Below, one piece after another: positions 1-7,347 of a DNA stretch of 64,000 nt (its first letter is position 1; every line of letters starts with the position of its first letter). Location of the stretch: contig JAPPIK010000011.1 of assembly GCA_028820655.1 (NCBI GenBank), positions 83,732 through 147,731 on the forward strand, in the 5' to 3' direction. The stretch is from Candidatus Poribacteria bacterium. GTDB taxonomy: Bacteria; Poribacteria; WGA-4E; JAJDTR01. Under the pieces are notes generated by a model. The model was not told the origin of the DNA and ran no database searches. It worked only from the letters and a program-made list of their open reading frames with translations. The translations under genes and the position numbers were made by a program.

Positions 1-1
1 T

Positions 2-712
2 GCACCCGTTTCACCCTCGGGACCGCAAGAAGTTTTCGAGGTCGGGACGGTTACCGGTACCATCACCAACGCGCGTACCGAACGCCCGGTGCGCGGGGCA
101 GTGGTTATGCTGTTGGGGCGCCGGCAGGAATCTGATGCGGAAGGGAAATTCAGCTTTGCTCGGGTTGATTATTCGGACCCCATTACCATTACGGTCAAGG
201 CGCTAGATTATGCGGATGAAACGCGGACCATCGTGCCTGACACAGAGAAATTGGCGGTGGACATAGCTTTGGCGCCTCTGACGAATCCGCGTGCCGAGAT
301 CGAACGACTGCTGAATAGATTCTCGGCGCTGATTGAAAGGGTAGACCTTGATTTGCTTGAAGAAATCGAAGTTCTGTTCACCGAAGAATATCTCGCATCG
401 GACGATCTGATGACTCGTTTTTTTGGTCTGAATACCGGAGTCGTTCCGCCGAATCGGGACGCCGTGAATCCGGTGTTTACAGCGCTATTCGAGGAATTCA
501 ACGTAGTCCAATTTCGATTCCACGATATTGAAATGAACGTGCCCCATCCACGGCAAGCCTCTGCAAGATTGGACATAGATATAATCACTGAGAAAGGCCC
601 ACGCTCGGTTCGACGAGAGATTATTAGTAGATGTGAACTCTACTTTCGTAAAGAGGATTCAGGTTGGAAGATTTTCTTCTGGCAGTTTCTCGAAGCGGAT
701 GTTCGTTTGTAA
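2..712 (+). CDS. Carboxypeptidase-regulatory-like domain protein, 5' end cut by window
   Basis: The reading frame is open from base 2, so the gene starts outside the window; a GTG at 89 lies inside the domain and is not a credible start. The first ~45 visible residues have the CarboxypepD_reg pattern: a GT(I/V)T-type strand, RPVRGAVVML, then an SDAEGKFSF turn. This beta-sandwich is usually a structural or adhesion module in exported proteins. The remaining ~170 residues are charged, mixed alpha/beta, end in a WKIFFWQFLEADVRL tail, and are not recognised; the pattern resembles a SnoaL/NTF2-like fold (WKI, FFWQF strands), but that is only an impression. The first gene downstream is 200 bases away across repeats. 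Confidence 0.7.
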   Translation, partial: APVSPSGPQEVFEVGTVTGTITNARTERPVRGAVVMLLGRRQESDAEGKFSFARVDYSDPITITVKALDYADETRTIVPDTEKLAVDIALAPLTNPRAEIERLLNRFSALIERVDLDLLEEIEVLFTEEYLASDDLMTRFFGLNTGVVPPNRDAVNPVFTALFEEFNVVQFRFHDIEMNVPHPRQASARLDIDIITEKGPRSVRREIISRCELYFRKEDSGWKIFFWQFLEADVRL

Positions 713-733
713 CGCAGTTCGCGCGTTACTACG

Positions 734-763
734 GTAGGGGCGATCTCCGATTCGCGGCCTTCC
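734..763 (+). repeat. GTAG-palindrome repeat, 'GCGAT-TCGC' type
   Basis: GTAGGGGCGATCTCCGATTC followed by GCGGCCTTCC. The core is a short inverted repeat (GCGA...TCGC). Similar copies lie at 5183, 26800, 29964, 34713, 34746 and 34785. Confidence 0.7.
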
Positions 764-799
764 AAATCGCTTAACCGGCCGATGAGAGAGGGTAGTCCA

Positions 800-897
800 T
801 AGGTTGGGTTGAGCGGAAACCTATTTGAAATAACAAAAGAAGGCGTTCAAAGTTTCATTTCACCCAAAATGACTGAAATTCTAGTGAAACCCAACAC
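800..897 (+). repeat. Intergenic 'TAGGTTGGGTTGA ... AACCCAAC' element
   Basis: About 98 bases bounded by TAGGTTGGGTTGAGCG and GTGAAACCCAACA, so the ends are inverted repeats of GTTGGGTT. A longer relative lies at 5279-5413 and another at 43828-43936. It resembles a small non-coding MITE-like element; no ORF is inside. Confidence 0.6.
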
Positions 898-918
898 TTC
901 GATTACATAATATTTCCC

Positions 919-1683
919 GTGTCCAACATATTGCGCGAGTCCGAAAGCAGAGCCGTACTCAAATCCCTGGAATCTTCCTACTGCCCCAAGCCAATACAGG
1001 AGGCGCGCGACCGTCAGGATAAAATCCTCATCGAGAGATTCCGAGGTCGTCGCTACACCATAGCCGACATCGGTTGCGGCACCGGATACCACGGCTCCAT
1101 CTTTGCCCCGGCGTGCGAGCTGTATCACGGCTTCGAGATATCGGCTCACATTGGTGAAATCTCTCGGGTGAGATGGCAGGAGGAAGGGTTAACAAACACA
1201 ACGTTGTTTCTGGGCGATGCGTCTGAAGCCGCGCTGCAAAACGAATTCTACGATTTGGTTTTCTGCCTATACTTCACACCGGGAAATTTTCGAGAAGCGT
1301 CAGCAGATTTGAGCCTCTATACTGACGCCTATCTTGATCGGAATCCGAGTTTTATCGCGATATTCTCGCGGTTCTATCAAGCGCTGAAACCGGGCGGATT
1401 GATGTTCTTGACAATCTATAAGGATGTTCCCGAGGCTGAAACAGCGCAGATTGACTTCTATGAACACACCAACCAACATATAGTGACGCCGCGTGGCTCA
1501 CGGTTCGTAGCTACCGCGGAACATTTCTGGTCGGCGAGGTGGACGAGTGAGAGCCTTTCGTCCAATTTGAGGGAATGCGGGATTCCCGAGCAGGATGTAT
1601 TCTGCCACGACCTGAATCACATCGCATGGCTGGTTGAAATCAAAAGGCAGAATGGGCAATTCGAAAAAGCGCGCGACGCATAG
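919..1683 (+). CDS. Class I SAM-dependent methyltransferase
   Basis: 254 residues from a GTG start; the frame has no ATG between the upstream stop (874) and this codon. The SAM-binding motif I is plain: YTIADIGCGTGYHG at residues 46-58, followed by an acidic end of strand 2 (HGFEIS). Later strands LVFCLYFTPGNF and LKPGGLMFLTIYKD fit motifs II/III of the Methyltransf_25/11 fold. The substrate cannot be inferred; the C-terminal part (HFWSARWTSESL, DVFCHDLNHIAWLVEI) looks like a family-specific cap. It is followed by a short gap and then a DUF2007 protein with a strong ribosome site, so the two may be co-transcribed. Start choice is uncertain. Confidence 0.8.
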   Translation: MSNILRESESRAVLKSLESSYCPKPIQEARDRQDKILIERFRGRRYTIADIGCGTGYHGSIFAPACELYHGFEISAHIGEISRVRWQEEGLTNTTLFLGDASEAALQNEFYDLVFCLYFTPGNFREASADLSLYTDAYLDRNPSFIAIFSRFYQALKPGGLMFLTIYKDVPEAETAQIDFYEHTNQHIVTPRGSRFVATAEHFWSARWTSESLSSNLRECGIPEQDVFCHDLNHIAWLVEIKRQNGQFEKARDA

Positions 1684-1723
1684 GCATTGAGGACTCGGAC
1701 GTTTCGCCGAAAGGAGGATTACC

Positions 1724-2236
1724 ATGGACGAGAAATTAGTAACCGTTAGTACCTTCGATATGCCTACGGAGGCGCACCTCGCCAAAGGGCTCCTCGAAGC
1801 CAATGGTCTCACGGCTTTTCTCGCCGACGAATTAACCGTGGGTGTCGCCTGGCATCTAAGCAACGCGATCGGCGGCATTAAATTGCAGGTCGTGGAGACT
1901 GATGTCGAGCGCGCCGCGAGTATTCTGGAGGCAAGAGAAGATCCGTCCATAGACTCGGAAGACAAGATTGCGAACTTCCCGGCTGAAGAATCCGAGAGTC
2001 AGTCCTATTCATCAGAGGCCGACAAAACAGTCGATCGGGCTGTGCGCGCCGCTTTGCTCGGCTTGATTCTCCTGCCGCTTCAACTTTACTCGCTCTGGCT
2101 GCTCGGGCGACTCGCCTTCTCTAGACAGAATATCATTACACGCAAGCGTCGGAGAATATACCTCGCCGTCGTGCTGAATCTACCGATGCTCGTTTTCTTG
2201 AGCGTAGGAATTCAATGGCTCCTCCAGAGATTCTGA
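1724..2236 (+). CDS. DUF2007 (putative signal-transducing) protein with two C-terminal membrane segments
   Basis: 170 residues; ATG preceded by AAAGGAGGATTACC, an excellent ribosome site. Residues 3-68 match the DUF2007 pattern: VTVSTFDMPTEAHLAKGLLE, then GLTAFLADE, GGIKLQV and a closing ERAASILE helix. The fold is ferredoxin-like and distantly resembles the PII signalling fold; its function is not established. After an acidic linker (residues ~70-98) there are two hydrophobic segments (about 104-127 and 143-167) separated by a basic RQNIITRKRRR loop, so the C-terminus is inserted in the membrane with the DUF2007 domain probably cytoplasmic. Follows the methyltransferase by 40 bases in the same direction. 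Confidence 0.8.
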   Translation: MDEKLVTVSTFDMPTEAHLAKGLLEANGLTAFLADELTVGVAWHLSNAIGGIKLQVVETDVERAASILEAREDPSIDSEDKIANFPAEESESQSYSSEADKTVDRAVRAALLGLILLPLQLYSLWLLGRLAFSRQNIITRKRRRIYLAVVLNLPMLVFLSVGIQWLLQRF

Positions 2237-2420
2237 CGCATCTGCTGTTTTGTTGAAACCGCGATTCTCTCTTAAGAGGTATCTCTGTCGCACACGAAAC
2301 AGGATCCGTTATCGGGATACTCTATCGCATTCATTGTCCATTCGCTTAATGCGTTTCTGCCTTCCCTCCTTCCAAACTTTCCCGTCACGCGATACGAAGC
2401 ACCAAACTACGAGAAATCGC

Positions 2421-2449
2421 TTGCCTTAGCCAACCGATCTGGCTATAAT
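2421..2449 (+). promoter_or_regulatory. Sigma70-type promoter for the TPP enzyme gene
   Basis: TTGCCT (2421-2426), a 17-base spacer, then consensus TATAAT (2444-2449), about 98 bases before the ATG at 2547. The rest of the 310-base spacer 2237-2546 shows nothing else I can name. Confidence 0.6.
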
Positions 2450-2546
2450 GTCCTCATTCTGCCGGAGCCTAGTTTCGACGCTTGCCTTCAAACGTACTCG
2501 TACCCGGAAATAAATCAATCCCGATATCACAAAAGGAAACCACATC

Positions 2547-4220
2547 ATGCCCAAAATGACAGGTGCAAAGTTCCTCGCCGATACAGTCCACGGATATGGG
2601 ATTACCCATGTCTTCTTTATGCCCTATATCGGTCCCAGAGCGTTGATGGAAATGGAGAAGCTGGGGATCAAGCGCGTGCAGACGCACGGGGAAAAGGGCG
2701 CGGCATACATGGCGGACGCCTATGCCCGTGTGAAGCGCGCTCCCGGTCTCTGCATGGCGCAGTCCGTGGGCGCCGTTAATCTCGCAGCCGGGTTGCAGGA
2801 TGCCTATCTGGCGTGCTCGCCGGTCATCGCCATCACCGGACGCGAGAACCAGATCAACCAACTGCGCCACGCTTATCAGGAAGTCAATCACGCGAACCCC
2901 TTCTCCGCAGTGACGAAATATAGTGCTCTTGTTAATTCAACGGAGCAACTCCCGATCTATCTGCGGCAAGCGTTCCGTTCGGCTACCTCGGGCACTCCCG
3001 GACCGACGCATCTGGATCTGGAGGGGCTCGCAGGTCAGGTGGTTATAGATAAAGAGGCGGACTTGGAGGTTGTGGTCGAGGATATGTTCGCTCAGCTCCC
3101 GCCGTGCCGACCGGAGGCGGAGATGGAAAAGGTGACGGCGGCGCTTCAGTTTCTGAACGAAGCCGAACGACCCATCATTGTGGCGGGCGGCGGCGTAACC
3201 GCATCCGGCGCCAGGAACGAACTCATCGCCTTCGCCGAGAAGTTGTCCATCCCGGTTGCCACAGCGCTAAATGCCAAAGCGATGTTCCCGTGCGATCACC
3301 CGTTGGCGATAGGAGTTCCCGGCTCATACTCTCGCGAGTGCGCCAACCGAGCGTTGTGCGAAACCGACCTCGTATTCTTCATCGGCAGTCACACCGGCGG
3401 CCAGGTAACGAACGGCTACACCATTCCCCCTCAAGGAACACCGGCAATTCAACTCGATATCAACGCGGAGGAACTGGGTCGCAACTATCCAATCAAGGTC
3501 GGGCTTCAGGGCGATGTCAGGGATTCGTTACGCCGGATGATTGAGCACTCGGAAAGGAAGGAACCGCGAACCGAATGGATCAACCGTGTACAAGAGTTGG
3601 TGTGGGCGTGGAAAGCGAGCGTTAGCGACGAAGTCGATTCCGAGGTGCTGCCGATGCGTCCGGAGCGCCTGTGCCGCGAGTTGAGCGACTACTTGCCTCC
3701 CGACGCGATTCTCGTCTCCGACACCGGGCACTCGGGAGTTTGGACGGGCACCATGCTTGACTTGAAACACGCCGATCAGAGCTATATCCGCTGTTCCGGA
3801 TCGCTTGGTTGGGGGCTTCCCGCCGCGATGGGCGCCAAGTGCGCCGCGCCGGAAAGACCGGTGATCTGCTTCACCGGCGATGGCGGAATCTGGTATCACA
3901 TGGCGGATCTGGAGACAGCCGTAAAATCCGAGATTAACGCCGTCATTTTGGTTAACAATAATCACTCGCTCAATCAGGAGCAGGGAGGCGTCGAGTCTGT
4001 CTACGGCGGACGTACGGTTGGCTCGGACGAGTTGTGGCTCTTCCCCGACGCCGATTTCGCCAAGATTGCCGAATCGATGGGATGTTTCGGGATTACGGTA
4101 AACAAGCCGAGCGAACTTTCGGGGGCGCTGGATCAGGCGTTAGCCGCGGGCAAACCGGCGGTTGTCGATGTGAAGACGCATGTCGAGGGCATCGCGCCGA
4201 GAGCTTGGACACCCGAATAA
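2547..4220 (+). CDS. Thiamine-diphosphate-dependent enzyme, acetolactate synthase large-subunit-like
   Basis: 557 residues, the usual length for the ILVB/ALS/POX superfamily. Three domains are visible: the N-terminal PYR domain with the catalytic Glu49 in HGEKGAAYMADAYAR; a central domain (about 195-335) with EAERPIIVAGGGV; and the C-terminal PP domain with GDGGIWYHMADLETA and VNNNHS (444-474), the GDG-X(~26)-NN thiamine diphosphate/Mg signature. The family decarboxylates 2-oxo acids or joins them to an acceptor. No ilvN-like regulatory subunit or other branched-chain genes are nearby, so a catabolic or specialised TPP lyase/carboligase is as likely as acetolactate synthase. It stands alone behind its own promoter; AAAAGGAAACCACATC precedes the ATG. 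Confidence 0.88.
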   Translation: MPKMTGAKFLADTVHGYGITHVFFMPYIGPRALMEMEKLGIKRVQTHGEKGAAYMADAYARVKRAPGLCMAQSVGAVNLAAGLQDAYLACSPVIAITGRENQINQLRHAYQEVNHANPFSAVTKYSALVNSTEQLPIYLRQAFRSATSGTPGPTHLDLEGLAGQVVIDKEADLEVVVEDMFAQLPPCRPEAEMEKVTAALQFLNEAERPIIVAGGGVTASGARNELIAFAEKLSIPVATALNAKAMFPCDHPLAIGVPGSYSRECANRALCETDLVFFIGSHTGGQVTNGYTIPPQGTPAIQLDINAEELGRNYPIKVGLQGDVRDSLRRMIEHSERKEPRTEWINRVQELVWAWKASVSDEVDSEVLPMRPERLCRELSDYLPPDAILVSDTGHSGVWTGTMLDLKHADQSYIRCSGSLGWGLPAAMGAKCAAPERPVICFTGDGGIWYHMADLETAVKSEINAVILVNNNHSLNQEQGGVESVYGGRTVGSDELWLFPDADFAKIAESMGCFGITVNKPSELSGALDQALAAGKPAVVDVKTHVEGIAPRAWTPE

Positions 4221-4303
4221 GATGCGATGGAGTTTTCAATCCAAAGCGACGCAGAACAGTTAGCAGTATCCTAAATGTTCCAGACCAATACTGGACCGCG
4301 TTT

Positions 4304-4332
4304 TTGTTGATTGTCTTGACTTGGGTTAAGAT
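4304..4332 (+). promoter_or_regulatory. Possible promoter for the DUF4234/DUF2752 pair
   Basis: TTGTTG (4304-4309), 17 bases, TAAGAT (4327-4332), some 60 bases before the ATG at 4393. Both boxes are imperfect, so this is tentative. Confidence 0.35.
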
Positions 4333-4392
4333 GAAAACCCGACTTACTAAAAGAAGGAGAGGATCGGATTATTTTCATTGGAGGAGTTAACA

Positions 4393-4776
4393 ATGCGCGA
4401 CGACCCGTATCCAAAAAATGATGCTGTGAGAAGCATCGCACTCGGGATAATATTCAGTCTTCTGACGTGCGGGATTTACGCCCTGTATTGGCAATACAAA
4501 CAGATGGAGACTCTTAACGCGTGGTTACGGCGAAACGAGTATAGCTTTTGGCTGTGGCTCGTGCTCTCCATAGTGACGTGTGGAATCTTTAGCTTATACT
4601 ACGAATACAAGATGGCTAGCGGAATTAACGAGATCCAGCATAATTACGATTGGCGCGTTGCCAATAACTTAGCGGTCATCTGTGTCTTGCTCGCAATCTT
4701 TGGTGTAGGTATCGCGTCAATGGCAATCCAGCAATCGGAAATCAACAAATTCTATGATGAGCACTCCGACTATTAA
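4393..4776 (+). CDS. DUF4234 small membrane protein
   Basis: 127 residues from the ATG at 4393, which sits 8 bases after GGAGGAG; an in-frame TTG at 4378 overlaps that ribosome site and is rejected. The DUF4234 signature is two tandem copies of a helix ending in TCGIYALYWQYK and TCGIFSLYYEYK (residues about 15-40 and 57-79), each followed by a basic/polar stretch (METLNAWLRR, ASGINEIQ). A third hydrophobic segment is at about 96-115. It is an integral membrane protein of unknown function. Its last 23 bases overlap the next gene, so the two are translationally coupled. Confidence 0.82.
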   Translation: MRDDPYPKNDAVRSIALGIIFSLLTCGIYALYWQYKQMETLNAWLRRNEYSFWLWLVLSIVTCGIFSLYYEYKMASGINEIQHNYDWRVANNLAVICVLLAIFGVGIASMAIQQSEINKFYDEHSDY

Positions 4777-5146
4777 TCACGTACATCTTGCACGGGCTTT
4801 CCTGATCGGGCTAGTTCTTGTCAGCATCTATACGGCATGGGCGGGACTGAGGCTTGGCGAGCTTACTCTGATTCCGTGTCCGTTTCGCCTCGTAACCGAT
4901 ACGTCGTGTCCGGGCTGCGGTATGACTCGCGCATGTGTTTCTCTCGCACAAGGTAGGTTTGGCGCGGCTTGGGACTATCATCCCTTTTCATATCTTATTT
5001 TGGCGTTAGCCGTCGGCACATTTTTCTTTCCGAGAAAACTTCCTGAGGCTTGGCAAAGAATCCCCGCTCACATCCGTAACTGCCTTGCGGGTAGTACGCT
5101 TGCTTTGCTTCTGGGGCTTTGGATTTGTCGCTTGATGGATTTCTAA
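4754..5146 (+). CDS. DUF2752 membrane protein
   Basis: 130 residues. The DUF2752 core is unmistakable: IPCPFRLVTDTSCPGCGMTR then a helix and AAWDYHPFSYL (about 37-82). Hydrophobic segments at about 9-27, 76-93 and 110-127 make it a three-helix membrane protein. The paired cysteines (CPGCG) suggest metal or redox chemistry, but no activity is established. The start ATGATG at 4754/4757 lies inside the end of the DUF4234 gene. DUF4234 and DUF2752 proteins are often found near each other, which supports a shared role at the membrane (from memory). Confidence 0.85.
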   Translation: MMSTPTINHVHLARAFLIGLVLVSIYTAWAGLRLGELTLIPCPFRLVTDTSCPGCGMTRACVSLAQGRFGAAWDYHPFSYLILALAVGTFFFPRKLPEAWQRIPAHIRNCLAGSTLALLLGLWICRLMDF

Positions 5147-5578
5147 TTTGGATTTACGCAGTTTCATGACCAAAAGTACGCGGTAGGCGCGATCTCCGAA
5201 TCGCGACTTTCCATCCGGTGGAAGTTTTTGTAGAGTGGGTGCTAGAACTCCATTTCCAGTGCGATGCTGCCGCGGCTCGTAGGTTGGGTTGAACGAAATA
5301 AGCGGAACCTATCAAGCATTAGGCTTGGATTTTGGGAATTAATGTTGATTGAAGTCTCAAGCTGATAGCGAAACCCAACAATTGATCGTATTTTGGATTG
5401 AGTTGGGTTTCACTCTATCGTTTCGCACAAGAGATGTTTTTGAAGGGCTCGATCCCTCGTGCGGCAGGTAGGAACACGTGTTTCTTCGTTGAACCCACCT
5501 ACGTGCTGTAGGGTGCAGATCTGCGTTCCGTGAGTGCACGTTTGCGTTAATACTATTCTGGGAACATAGAGTCATATC
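5147..5578. repeat. Repeat-filled spacer (three repeat types)
   Basis: No gene is visible. It contains the GTAGGCGCGATCTCCGAATC copy (5183-5212), a long GTAGGTTGGGTTGAACG ... GAGTTGGGTTTCAC element (5279-5413) with an internal GCGAAACCCAACA, a small GTAGGAACACGTGTTTC palindrome (5467-5483), and GTAGGGTGCAGATCTGCG (5508-5525), whose core recurs at 58702-58721. Confidence 0.7.
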
Positions 5579-6742
5579 ATGAGTGAAGCAGGAGCCGCAC
5601 CCATTACAGCGCCGGGTTGGACCGCCAAGTCCAAGAATGGCGTTGCGATTGTCGATTGCGACGTGCACCACAACTTTCGAGATCCGCGCCAACTGCTGCC
5701 CTACCTGTCGACGTTCTATCAGGAACACCTGCTGGATCAAGGGCTGCACCTCGGCACCTATTCCAACGTCCCGATTCGTCGGGTTCGCACGGATCTGAAA
5801 GGACGCCTCCCAAAGGACGAATTCGTAGAGGGGGAATTCGCAGGCGGCGATCCGAGGGATTTCAACTTCAAGTTGGAGTTTTTGCAGGAAGAACACCTCG
5901 ACCGCTGGAATATCGATGTGGCTTTACTCACAGGTCCCCCGCCTTTCTACGGCTACTCGGGGCTGCCAGATCCGGATTGGGCTGCCGCGTTGTGTCGAGC
6001 GTTCAACGATTGGACTATTGAGCATTGGCTTGAGCGCGACAAGCGTGTGGTCAACGCGATTCTGGTTTCACCGTCGGATCCCGCCCAAGCCGCCGAGGAG
6101 ATTGATAGACTTGGAGATCGAGCGGACACCGCCGCCGTGTTGGTGCCGCTAAGCGCGAGCATGCCCTATGGCAATCGCTTTTATCATCCCATCTGGGAGG
6201 CGTGTGAGCGTCACGGTCTGCCTGCGATCTCGCATGTCGGCGGGGACGGAGGCGCGACCAGAACAACCCCAACTCCGGTCGGCTATCCCACATACTACAT
6301 GGAATCCCGAATGAGTCGACCGTACGCTGCCAGCGCACACGCGGCATCGCTGATCTGCGAGGGTGTGTTCGAGAAGTTCCCTAATTTCAAGTTTGCACTC
6401 ATCGAGGTGCAGCAACTTTGGGCGGTACCCGTGATGTGGCACATGGATTCCGACTGGAAAGGGTTGCGCGACCAAACACCGTGGCTCAAACGACTGCCGA
6501 GCGAATACTTCCGAGACCACATCCGAATCGGCACACAGCCGATGCACGAACCGGAGAAACCGGAGCAGATGTACCAAATGCTGGAAATGCTCCACGCGGA
6601 CGAAACGCTCATCTATTGCTCGGACTTTCCCCATTTCGACTGGAACGATCCGGTAACAGTCTTTCCAAAGTTGCCGGAAGAACTGCACCGGCGAATCTTC
6701 GCCGACAACGCGATTGAGATGCTGCGGCTGAAAGAGAGGTAG
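5579..6742 (+). CDS. Amidohydrolase-2 family (metal-dependent hydrolase/decarboxylase)
   Basis: 387 residues, typical length for the ACMSD/amidohydrolase_2 TIM-barrel family. Metal-ligand motifs are visible: DCDVHH at 26-31 on strand 1, SHVGGDGG with His219 later in the barrel, and CSDFPHFDWNDP near residues 347-358 with the conserved SD-x-PH. Substrates in the family are small carboxylates, aromatic acids or cyclic amides. The gene ends 6 bases before a Rieske protein gene and is followed by a dimethylformamidase-like gene in the same direction, so the three may form a degradation unit for an amide or aromatic compound; that link is inference. Confidence 0.85.
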   Translation: MSEAGAAPITAPGWTAKSKNGVAIVDCDVHHNFRDPRQLLPYLSTFYQEHLLDQGLHLGTYSNVPIRRVRTDLKGRLPKDEFVEGEFAGGDPRDFNFKLEFLQEEHLDRWNIDVALLTGPPPFYGYSGLPDPDWAAALCRAFNDWTIEHWLERDKRVVNAILVSPSDPAQAAEEIDRLGDRADTAAVLVPLSASMPYGNRFYHPIWEACERHGLPAISHVGGDGGATRTTPTPVGYPTYYMESRMSRPYAASAHAASLICEGVFEKFPNFKFALIEVQQLWAVPVMWHMDSDWKGLRDQTPWLKRLPSEYFRDHIRIGTQPMHEPEKPEQMYQMLEMLHADETLIYCSDFPHFDWNDPVTVFPKLPEELHRRIFADNAIEMLRLKER

Positions 6743-6748
6743 CCCTCA

Positions 6749-7126
6749 GTGGAGCGCGTCGTTGTTGCCAAGGTGTGGGAGATTCCGAAGGGGGAGCGCA
6801 AGATTGTCGTGCCGTTCCGTGGCAGGGCGGGAATCGGAGTGTTCAACGTCAACGGTTCGTTCTACGCGGTGCGCAACATCTGTCCGCACAAACATGGGCC
6901 GCTCTGCACGGGAGAACTCAGCGGTTGGATTGACACGGAGGCGCCGCCCTCCGGTCAAAGCGGGGATATCGCTGTCGATGAATTGGGGGAGATTTTGCGC
7001 TGTCCGTGGCATCAGTGGCCCTTTGAGATTGCGACCGGCAAATGTCTGACGGACCCGACCGTTCGGGTCAAGACATATCCGGTGAGGATTGACGGAGATG
7101 ACCTCATCGTCGAATATGAAAGCTGA
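6749..7126 (+). CDS. Rieske [2Fe-2S] protein
   Basis: 125 residues from a GTG start 6 bases after the amidohydrolase stop. Cluster ligands are Cys45-x-His47 (CPHKHGPLC) and Cys85-x2-His88 (RCPWHQWPFE). The ligand pairs are about 37 residues apart, longer than the ~17 of classic Rieske ferredoxins; the extra loop is SGWIDTEAPPSGQSG and the following acidic stretch. I recall a subfamily of stand-alone Rieske proteins with this longer loop. It probably passes electrons to an oxygenase or acts as a small redox partner. The tight spacing to the amidohydrolase argues for one transcript. Confidence 0.88.
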   Translation: MERVVVAKVWEIPKGERKIVVPFRGRAGIGVFNVNGSFYAVRNICPHKHGPLCTGELSGWIDTEAPPSGQSGDIAVDELGEILRCPWHQWPFEIATGKCLTDPTVRVKTYPVRIDGDDLIVEYES

Positions 7127-7347
7127 AAAAATCCGCTAAAACCTGTTTTTTCTTGCACTGTGCGTAAGAAATGCACTCTGTTAAAGCGACTAGCTATTTC
7201 ACGATTGGACGCCTACCACCCTGTTTCGAGCCCCGGAGGGACGACAGGTGCATCGCATTTGAATCCAAAAAACATGAAAAACCAGCCGCATAGTGCCAAG
7301 AAACAGTGTTGACACCAATAGCGCGCATAAACTCTTCAGGAGGCGAG